DNA of 40,915 nucleotides, taken from NCBI GenBank assembly GCA_026398695.1, contig JAPLSJ010000132.1, positions 1-40,915 of the forward strand, read 5' to 3'. Source of the DNA: Arenimonas sp. (lineage in GTDB: Bacteria; Pseudomonadota; Gammaproteobacteria; Xanthomonadales; Xanthomonadaceae). The position numbers and the translations under genes are program-made. Shown piece after piece: positions 1 to 6,275 of this stretch; positions within the stretch are counted from its first letter, which is position 1, and each line of letters opens with the position of its first letter. Below the pieces are notes generated by a model that was given only the letters and a program-made list of their open reading frames with translations, made no database searches and was not told the origin of the DNA.

Positions 1-1
1 G

Positions 2-187
2 AAAGACCTGCTGGCCCAACTCGACCCGGCACACTTCGCCCAGGTGCACCGCTCGGTGGTGGTCAACTTGCGTTCGATCCGGCGGATCACCCGCGGCGAG
101 AACGAAACGGCTGACATCGAGATCAAGGGCCGCAAGGAACGCGTGCCGGTGAGCCGCAGCTACCTGCACCTGTTCAAGGAGATGTAG
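2..187 (+). CDS. LytTR-family response regulator, C-terminal end (partial)
   Basis: Only the last 61 residues are present; the gene enters from the left edge. The visible part matches the end of a LytTR DNA-binding domain: the phrase FAQVHRSVVVNLRSIRRI, then a short beta-hairpin (DIEIKGRKERVPVSRSYL) and the stop TAG at 185-187. LytTR domains are normally the output half of AlgR/LytR-type response regulators, binding direct repeats in promoters. The receiver domain would lie outside the window, so its presence is inferred. The gene converges on the SEC-C gene at 233 with about 45 bp between the stops. Confidence 0.85.
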   Translation, partial: KDLLAQLDPAHFAQVHRSVVVNLRSIRRITRGENETADIEIKGRKERVPVSRSYLHLFKEM

Positions 188-232
188 GCGCCGGGTTTGA
201 CTGTCATGCGCCAGCCGGCGCACGGGAAACCA

Positions 233-955
233 TCAGGCCCCGCAGCACTTCTTGAATTTCTTGCCCGAACCGCAGGGGCACGGGTCGTTGCGCTCGGGGG
301 TGGCGGCGCGGCGGATGGGTTCGCGCGGGGTCAGGGATTCGAGGCGGTGGCAGTGCAGGTCGTGCAGCATGTCGCTGAGGCCGGCGTGGATTTCCAGGCG
401 CTCGGTGTAGGGCAGCTTCGTCGGTGCCCCACCCTCTTCCTCGGGCGGATAGCTGCCCACGGCCAGGGCTTCGACATAGGCCTCGACTTCGCCGATCCAG
501 TCGTCCTTTTCGATCCACGCGTCCCAGGCGTCGCTGCGCAGCTCCATGCCGTCCAGGAAACCCGCGCCCCAGGCGGCGCCGATGTCCACGTCGTCGCCGT
601 GTTCGGCGTTCGGGTCGTCGGGCAGCCACCAGAACAGCGCGCCGTCCACGGTCACTTCGTCGCCGTTGAAGCGCACGCGGCGCGCGGCGGTTTGCCAGGC
701 CAGCATCAGCAGCTCGCGCGCGGCGGCTTCGTCGGCCGGGCCTTCCCAGCGCGGCGGCGTCTTGCCCCACACCTTCGGCATCCACTCTTCGGGCTCGATG
801 GTGTCGCCCGGGCTCACCACGAGCGCGCTCAGGAAGCCATCGAGCTGCTCGAGGCCATAGCCGCCGTGCGGCACGGCGCGCTGCTCGAGCAGGTGGTCGA
901 GGGCGTCGATGCGCTCGTCGTTGGCGCGGAACCAGTCGGCTTTGATCAGGCCCAT
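233..955 (-). CDS. YecA/UPF0149 family protein with C-terminal SEC-C motif
   Basis: Protein of 240 residues. The first two thirds ([19 protein letters not shown], then a long acidic helical region) resemble the UPF0149/YecA domain. The C-terminus is a SEC-C zinc-binding motif, [17 protein letters not shown], like the tails of SecA and YecA, which bind zinc and often contact ribosomes or SecA. I chose the ATG at 955 (MGLIKADWF). An upstream in-frame start would run into gshA and adds residues with no family resemblance. The start lies one base after the gshA stop (957-959), so the two are probably co-transcribed. The exact function is unknown. Confidence 0.85.
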   Translation of the reverse strand: MGLIKADWFRANDERIDALDHLLEQRAVPHGGYGLEQLDGFLSALVVSPGDTIEPEEWMPKVWGKTPPRWEGPADEAAARELLMLAWQTAARRVRFNGDEVTVDGALFWWLPDDPNAEHGDDVDIGAAWGAGFLDGMELRSDAWDAWIEKDDWIGEVEAYVEALAVGSYPPEEEGGAPTKLPYTERLEIHAGLSDMLHDLHCHRLESLTPREPIRRAATPERNDPCPCGSGKKFKKCCGA

Positions 956-956
956 G

Positions 957-2321
957 TCAGTACGCGAATTCCTTGAACACCGGGTCCACGCTGCCCTTCC
1001 AGGCGCCGTGGTAGAGGGCGAGCTTGCGCTCGGCGGGAGTTTCATTGGCCAGCGCGAACTCGACCAGCGGCTCGAGGAACACCGCTTCGCTGGCGCCCGA
1101 GGCGTTCAGGCGGTTGCGGCGCGCCAGGCCCTGGCCGGCGATCTTGAGCGCCTCCAGCGCCAGCTCGCGCACAGTGGCGCCGCGGAACGGCAGCTTCAGC
1201 GCATGCTTGGGCACGCCGTCGCGCAGGGCATTGCGCTCGTCCATGCTGAAGTCCTTCACCAGGTCCCAGGCCGCGTCCAGCGCTTCGCTGTCGTACAGCA
1301 GGCCGACCCAGAACGCCGGCAGCGCGCACAGGCGGTTCCAGGGGCCGCCGTCGGCGCCGCGCATTTCCAGGTATTTCTTCAGCCGCACTTCGGGGAAGGC
1401 GGTGGTCATGTGGTCGGCCCAGTCGCGCATCGTCGGCAGCACGCCGGGAAGGGCCGGGAGCTCGCCGCGCAGGAACTTGCGGAAGCTCTGGCCGCTGAGG
1501 TCGATGTACTCACCGTCGCGGTAGCTGAAGTACATCGGCACGTCGAGCAGGTAGTCCACGTAGCGCTCGAACGAGAAGCCGTCCTCGAACACGAAGTCGA
1601 GCATGCCGGTGCGGTCGGGGTCGGTGTCGGTCCAGATGTGCGAGCGATAGCTGAGGAAGCCGTTGGGCTTGCCCTCGGTGAACGGCGAATCGGCGAACAG
1701 CGCGGTGGCGATCGGCTGCAGGGCCAGCGAAACGCGGAACTTCTTCACCATGTCCGCTTCGCTGGAGAAGTCCAGGTTCACCTGCACGGTGCAGGTGCGG
1801 GTCATCATGTCCAGGCCCAGGTTGCCGCGCTTGGGCATGTAGTCGCGCATGATCTTGTAGCGGCCCTTGGGCATCCAGGGCATTTCGTCGCGGCGCCACT
1901 TGGGCTGGAAGCCCATGCCCAGGAAGCCCAGGCCCAGTTCCTCGCTGACGGTTTTCACTTCGCGCAGGTGCTGGTTGGTTTCGCGGCAGGTTTCGTGGAT
2001 GTCCTGCAGCATGGCGCCGGAGAGTTCGAGCTGGCCGGCGGGTTCGAGCGTCACCTAGGCGCCGTCCTTGAGCAGCGCGATCAGCTTGCCGTGCTCTTCG
2101 AAGGGCTGCCAGCCGAACCGCGTCAGCCCCTTGAGCATGGCCTCGATGCCGCGCGGGCCGTCCCAGGTGGGCGGCCGCAGGTCGTCGAGGCGGAAGCCGA
2201 ACTTCTCGTGCTCGGTGCCAATGGTCCATTCCGACTTGGGGCGGGCACCGGACGACAGATAGTCGACCAGCTCGCGGTGGTCGGTGATGGGGCTTTCCTT
2301 GGCGTTGCTGGGTCCGGACAC
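957..2321 (-). pseudogene. gshA: glutamate-cysteine ligase (GshA) interrupted by an in-frame TAG
   Basis: Reads as one proteobacterial/plant-type glutamate-cysteine ligase, the ATP-dependent first step of glutathione synthesis, but split by a stop codon. Codons 1-88 run from GTG 2321 and include WTIGTEHEKFGF. A TAG follows at 2057-2055, and the same frame then continues for 365 codons from GTG 2054, starting [13 protein letters not shown]. Family members read GASVTLEP here (from memory), so the TAG sits where Ser is expected; TCG to TAG is a single change. No reading-frame shift is needed, and total length (about 454) is normal. An AAGGA lies 10 nt before the GTG at 2054, so reinitiation giving two chains is conceivable. 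A consensus error is the simplest alternative. Confidence 0.8.
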
Positions 2322-2366
2322 GGGGTGCGCCTTGCTGGGGGTTTAAGCGATCTGCGGGCGCTGGCC

Positions 2367-2406
2367 TACAATCGCAAGGATGACGATCTTATCCCCCAAC
2401 CCGTGA
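2367..2406 (+). promoter_or_regulatory. possible leaderless start and 8-codon upstream ORF coupled to oppA
   Basis: A good -10 hexamer TACAAT (2367-2372) lies exactly 7 nt before an ATG at 2380. Transcription would therefore begin at or next to that ATG. The ATG opens an 8-codon frame (MTILSPNP) whose TGA at 2404-2406 overlaps the GTG start of the peptide-binding protein at 2403 as GTGA. This looks like translational coupling from a leaderless mini-ORF. No clear -35 was found (TTTAAG at 2342 is weak). Seen: hexamer, spacing and overlap. Inferred: function. Confidence 0.4.
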
Positions 2407-3974
2407 AGGCGACCGTCCTGCCCTTGCTGCTGCTGTGTTGCGGGCCGGCCTGGGCCCAGGCACTGGAGCGCGGCAACGGGCCCGAGCCGTCCACGCTGGA
2501 CGCGCACCGCTGCCCCGAGGTGGCCTGCGCCAACGTGCTGCGCGACCTGTACGAAGGCCTGGTGGCCGAGGACGGCGCGGGCCGGCTGATCCCGGGCATG
2601 GCCGAGCGCTGGGAGGCTTCGGCCGACGGCCGCACCTGGACCTTCCACCTGCGGCCGGACCTGCGCTGGTCCAACGGCGAGGCGCTGGATGCGCCGCAGG
2701 TGGTGGCCAGCTTCAGGCGCGCGTTCGAACCGATGACGGCCGCGCCGTTCGCGGGGCATTTCGACGCCATCGACAACGCGGCGCGCGTGCAGCGCGGCGA
2801 AGTGCCGGCCGCGAGCCTGGGCGTGTCGGCGCCGGACGCGGGCACCGTGGTGTTCCGCCTGAGCCGCAGCGCCGACCTGCCGCGCCTGCTCACGCTGCCC
2901 ACGGCCTACCCGGTGTACCTGCCGGCGATTGCCAGGCACGGCGCGCAGCACACGCGCCCCGGCAAGCTGGTGGTGAACGGCGCCTACCAACTGGCCGACT
3001 GGCTGCCGCAGGCGATGATCACGCTGGAACGCAATCCGATGTTCCGCGCGCCCGCGCCGATCGAACGCGTGCGTTTCCATGTCACCGAAGACGCCAGCAG
3101 CGAGCTCAAGCGCTTCGAGTCCGGCGGCCTGCACATCACCGAGACCGTGCCGCCGCAGCCATTGCCGCAGCTGCGCCAGCGGTTCGGTTCGCAGCTGCGC
3201 ATCAGCCCTTATCTCGGCGCGTTCTGGCTGGGCTTCAATCTCGAGCAGCCGCCTTTCGAAGGCAATGCGGCGCTGCGCGAGGCGCTGTCGCTGGCCATCG
3301 ACCGCGACATCCTCACGCGCCACGTCACGGGCCTGGGCGAAACGCCGGCCTTCGGGCTGGTGCCGCCGGGCGTGGCCGATTACACGCCGGCGTCGCTGGG
3401 CTGGGGGCGTTCGACGCAGAAGCAGCGCGAGGCGCTGGCGCGGCAGCGCTATCGGGAGGCGGGCTACGGTCCGGGCAAGCCGCTGGAAGTGGAGCTGCGC
3501 TACAACACGTCCACGCCGCACCGGCGCCTGTCGCTGGCCGTGGCGGCGATGTGGCGCGAGGTGCTGGGCGTGCAGGTGCGGCTGCGCAACGAGGAGTGGA
3601 AGGTCTTCGTCGGCAACCGCCGGCAGAAGGTGATCACGCAGGTGTTCCGCGGCGGCTGGATCGCCGACGTGGACGATGCCCGCAACTTCCTGGACGGCTT
3701 CCGCGCCGACAGCGCCTCGAACTGGACCGGCTACGACGACGCCCGCTTCACCGCCCTGCTCGACGCCGCGGATCGCGCGCCCACGCTCGCCGAGCGTTCG
3801 TCGCTGCTGCGCCAGGCCGAAGCAAGGCTGCTGTCGGCGCATGCGCTGGTGCCGATCTACTTCTACACCTCCAAGCACCTGGTGCGCCCCGAGGTGCAGG
3901 GCTTCCAGGCCAACCCGCTGGACCGGCATCCAAGCCGGTTCCTGTCTCTTTCGAGAGCAGGCAGCGCGCCATGA
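2403..3974 (+). CDS. peptide/oligopeptide ABC transporter substrate-binding protein (OppA-like, SBP_bac_5)
   Basis: 523 residues, the usual size for an OppA-type periplasmic peptide-binding protein. It begins with a signal peptide (MKATVLPLLLLCCGPAWA, cleavage near residue 18). Typical SBP_bac_5 features follow: LERGNGPEPSTLDAHR near the mature N-terminus, NVLRDLYEGLVAED, WTFHLRPDLRWSNGEAL, ALREALSLAIDRDIL, and the C-terminal ALVPIYFYTSKHLVRPEVQGF. I chose GTG 2403 because it places the signal peptide directly at the start. In-frame sequence further upstream is antisense to gshA. No SD is obvious; see the mini-ORF entry. The protein should deliver short peptides to an inner-membrane permease. 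An OppB-like permease lies about 7 kb away across the cyanophycin operon. No ATPase gene is in the window. Confidence 0.88.
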   Translation: MKATVLPLLLLCCGPAWAQALERGNGPEPSTLDAHRCPEVACANVLRDLYEGLVAEDGAGRLIPGMAERWEASADGRTWTFHLRPDLRWSNGEALDAPQVVASFRRAFEPMTAAPFAGHFDAIDNAARVQRGEVPAASLGVSAPDAGTVVFRLSRSADLPRLLTLPTAYPVYLPAIARHGAQHTRPGKLVVNGAYQLADWLPQAMITLERNPMFRAPAPIERVRFHVTEDASSELKRFESGGLHITETVPPQPLPQLRQRFGSQLRISPYLGAFWLGFNLEQPPFEGNAALREALSLAIDRDILTRHVTGLGETPAFGLVPPGVADYTPASLGWGRSTQKQREALARQRYREAGYGPGKPLEVELRYNTSTPHRRLSLAVAAMWREVLGVQVRLRNEEWKVFVGNRRQKVITQVFRGGWIADVDDARNFLDGFRADSASNWTGYDDARFTALLDAADRAPTLAERSSLLRQAEARLLSAHALVPIYFYTSKHLVRPEVQGFQANPLDRHPSRFLSLSRAGSAP

Positions 3975-4483
3975 GCCGCATCGAGCCCTGCGAAATCCCG
4001 CCCGACGCGTTCCTGCTTCGTTACCAGGACGGCCAGGGCTACGCGGACTGCTATTGCACCGAGGTCGATGGCCGCGTTTCACAGGCGGATTTCGTGCGGG
4101 CCTTTTACACGACCCGCCTGTTCAAGGTTGAACGCCTGCTGCTGGGCCTTTTCGCATCACGTCCGTCGACCGACGCGGATGCCGCCCGGCTGGCCGCGGG
4201 CGAGGCGGCGAACTTCGCAGCCTGGCGGGTCGAGGCGCGGGCCGACGACCAGCTGCTGCTCTGCGATTTCACCGGCCGGACGCGCTCCTGGCTGATGGCC
4301 TCACCCCTGCCCGGCGGCGCCGGCACACGGCTGTATTTCGGCTCCGCGGTGGTGGCCCGCAAGGGCGCCGGACCGGGCCGCATGGGGCTCCCCTTCGACG
4401 CGCTGCTGCGCTTCCACCGCCTCTATTCCCGCCTCCTGCTGCACGCCGCCAGGAACGGAGTCAGGTTCACTGCTTCTCACTAA
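3971..4483 (+). CDS. small conserved protein, weakly DUF2867-like, function unknown
   Basis: 170 residues, starting at ATG 3971, whose A overlaps the OppA-like stop (ATGA); the two are almost certainly co-transcribed. There is no signal peptide or membrane segment. The central and C-terminal parts (LLLCDFTGRTRSWLMA, GTRLYFGSAVV, FDALLRFHRLYSRLLLHAA) recall DUF2867-type proteins, but this is a weak recognition from memory. The last nine codons and the stop (NGVRFTASH) lie inside the imperfect inverted repeat at 4460-4514. The present C-terminus is therefore repeat-derived and may be shorter or longer than in relatives. Function is not known. Confidence 0.7.
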   Translation: MSRIEPCEIPPDAFLLRYQDGQGYADCYCTEVDGRVSQADFVRAFYTTRLFKVERLLLGLFASRPSTDADAARLAAGEAANFAAWRVEARADDQLLLCDFTGRTRSWLMASPLPGGAGTRLYFGSAVVARKGAGPGRMGLPFDALLRFHRLYSRLLLHAARNGVRFTASH

Positions 4484-4514
4484 CCAATGGTTGGTGAAAG
4501 GCAGTGAACCTGAC
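4460..4514. repeat. imperfect 55-bp inverted repeat, GTCAGGTTCACT family
   Basis: Left arm GTCAGGTTCACTGC (4460-4473) pairs exactly with GCAGTGAACCTGAC (4501-4514). The inner parts CTTCTCACTAACCA and TGGTTGGTGAAAG also pair with one bulge and one mismatch. The transcript could fold into one long hairpin followed by CCCCGTTTT, so it may end transcription of the oppA-like pair. The outer arms match the core of the perfect palindrome at 34071-34112, which makes this a dispersed repeat family. It covers the 3' end of the upstream gene and stops just short of the stop codon of the convergent Mur-ligase gene. Confidence 0.85.
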
Positions 4515-4520
4515 CCCGTT

Positions 4521-6275
4521 TTAGGGCAACTGATCCCCGGCCTGCCAGGCCGAAGCCTGCAATCCATCCAATAGCGACTGGACTTCGGCCTTGGCGTCGA
4601 GGGCGTGGATGGGCAGCACCAGCACGTCGCCGGGCTGGGACCAGGCCAGCAGTTCGCGCACGGCGCCCAGTTCGGGCAGGCAGATGCGCAGCTGGTCGTC
4701 GCGCAGGCCGCGACGGCGCAGTTCGTCGCCGATCACCTGGGCCACTTCGCCGGTGGCGCGGCCGCGGATGAAGCCGTCGATGTCCTTGAGCACCACGAGG
4801 TCGGGACGGGCGTCGGCGGCCACGCCGGCGAGGGCGCGGATGTCGTCGTCGCCGCGGTTGCCGGCCTGGCCGAGCACGAGGCCGAGGCGTTTCGGCCCGC
4901 CCGCTCGCGCCACGCGCAGCAGGCCGCGCAGGCCTTCGGGGTTGTGGGCGTAGTCGAGCAGCAGGCGCAGGCCGCCGAAACTCCAGCGCTGCAGGCGGCC
5001 GGGGTTGTCGCCCGGGTCGCTGCCGAAAGTCGAAAGCACGCCGGCAATGGTTTTCGCGGGAACACCCAGCGCCTGCGCGACCAGGCTCGCCGCCGCGGCA
5101 TTGCCGATGTTGTATTCGGCCAGGCCGCCGTCGGTGAGCGGCATGGTGCCGATGTCGCCGATGTCCTCGCCCTGCCCGCCCGAGCAAAGATGCAGCCGGC
5201 CATCGCGCACGCCGCAGGTGGCGCCGCCCTGCGCGCGGTGCGCAAGCAGGCGCGGGTGGTCGTGGTCGCGCGCGAACCAGGCGAAGCGGCAGGGCATCTT
5301 TTCACCGCGCGCGGCCAGGCGCGCATCGTCGGCGTTGAGCACCAGTACGCCGTCGGCGTCCAGCGCCCGCGCCACGGTGAGCTTGGCGTCGGCCAGCGCG
5401 TCCAGGTCGTGGATGCCGTATTCGCCGAAGTGGTCGTCGCTGACGTTGGTCACCGCCGCCGCGTCCACGCGCGGCAGCACCAGGCCACGGCGCAGCAGGC
5501 CGCCGCGGGCGGTTTCCAGCACCGCCGCCTGCACGCGCGGGTCGCGCAGCACGGCGCGGGCGCCGCCCGGGCCGGAGAAATCGCCGCTGGCGATCTGCTC
5601 GCCCGCCACGAACACGCCGTCGGTGCAGCTGTGGCCGGTGCGCAGGCCGTGCGCACGCAGCATCGCGGCCACCAGGCGCACGGTGGTGGTCTTGCCGTTG
5701 GAGCCGGTGACCATCGCGGTGGGAATGGCGTGCAGCGCCGACCAGTGCACGTCGGCGACGTCGGGCAGCGCCGCGATGGGCCAGGTTTGCCCGCCCTCGC
5801 CCAGCCCCAGGGTCAGCGCGTCATCGTCGGCCAGCACCGGCACGCCGCGCGCCGTCGCCTGCGCCTCCAACTGGCGCAGGCGGGGGTTGGCTTCGCCCGC
5901 CACCATCGCCGCCAGCGTGTGCCGCGCGGAATCTTCGTCCCAGGCCGCCGGATGCCCCGGCGCATGCAGCACGAAGGCGCGCCGCTGCGACAGCCAGGCC
6001 CATTCGTTGAGCTCGGTGGCGGCGTACAGCCCGTCCGACGGCGCGCCGAACGCCAGCGCGGCGCCGCCGGGATGCGGGCGAACCACCACCGTGTCCACCG
6101 GCCAGCCCAGGGCCGTGCCCAGGCGCTGCACGCGCTCGCGCCAGCCGTCCCATTCGCGCGGATCGTCCGCGCCTTCGCCCAGGGTTTCCAGCACCGCGCC
6201 GGTGCCGGCGAAATACAGGTTGGGGCCGGTGAGCCGGCGCGAATCGTCGAACGGAAGGGGGGCCAGGGTGCTCAG
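4521..6275 (-). CDS. Mur ligase-like protein of the cyanophycin operon
   Basis: Mur-ligase-type ATP-dependent amide ligase without an ATP-grasp domain. Seen: P-loop GSNGKTTTVRL, ETARGGLLRRGL, NVSDDH, YNIGNAAAA and the C-terminal-domain motif DYAHNPEGL. These closely parallel the Mur half of CphA next door, suggesting descent from it or a shared ancestor. The roughly 200 N-terminal residues are distinctive. The clear GTG is at 6194 (557 residues). In-frame sequence continues upstream (DSRRLTGPNLYF) to a CTG at 6275 that overlaps the cphA stop as CTGA, which would give 584 residues. I favour the longer form because the overlap is typical of coupled genes, but CTG starts are rare. The substrate is unknown: possibly cyanophycin primer formation, Asp/Arg-peptide ligation or polymer modification (inference). 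Confidence 0.8.
   Translation of the reverse strand: MSTLAPLPFDDSRRLTGPNLYFAGTGAVLETLGEGADDPREWDGWRERVQRLGTALGWPVDTVVVRPHPGGAALAFGAPSDGLYAATELNEWAWLSQRRAFVLHAPGHPAAWDEDSARHTLAAMVAGEANPRLRQLEAQATARGVPVLADDDALTLGLGEGGQTWPIAALPDVADVHWSALHAIPTAMVTGSNGKTTTVRLVAAMLRAHGLRTGHSCTDGVFVAGEQIASGDFSGPGGARAVLRDPRVQAAVLETARGGLLRRGLVLPRVDAAAVTNVSDDHFGEYGIHDLDALADAKLTVARALDADGVLVLNADDARLAARGEKMPCRFAWFARDHDHPRLLAHRAQGGATCGVRDGRLHLCSGGQGEDIGDIGTMPLTDGGLAEYNIGNAAAASLVAQALGVPAKTIAGVLSTFGSDPGDNPGRLQRWSFGGLRLLLDYAHNPEGLRGLLRVARAGGPKRLGLVLGQAGNRGDDDIRALAGVAADARPDLVVLKDIDGFIRGRATGEVAQVIGDELRRRGLRDDQLRICLPELGAVRELLAWSQPGDVLVLPIHALDAKAEVQSLLDGLQASAWQAGDQLP

Noticed and set aside
909-2402. Upstream 498-codon extension of the OppA-like frame
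   Set aside because: It is antisense to gshA and low in complexity; the signal peptide at 2403 marks the true start.
2343-4082. 579-codon minus-strand frame opposite the OppA-like gene
   Set aside because: Arg/His/Gln-rich shadow of a gene with clear homology on the other strand.
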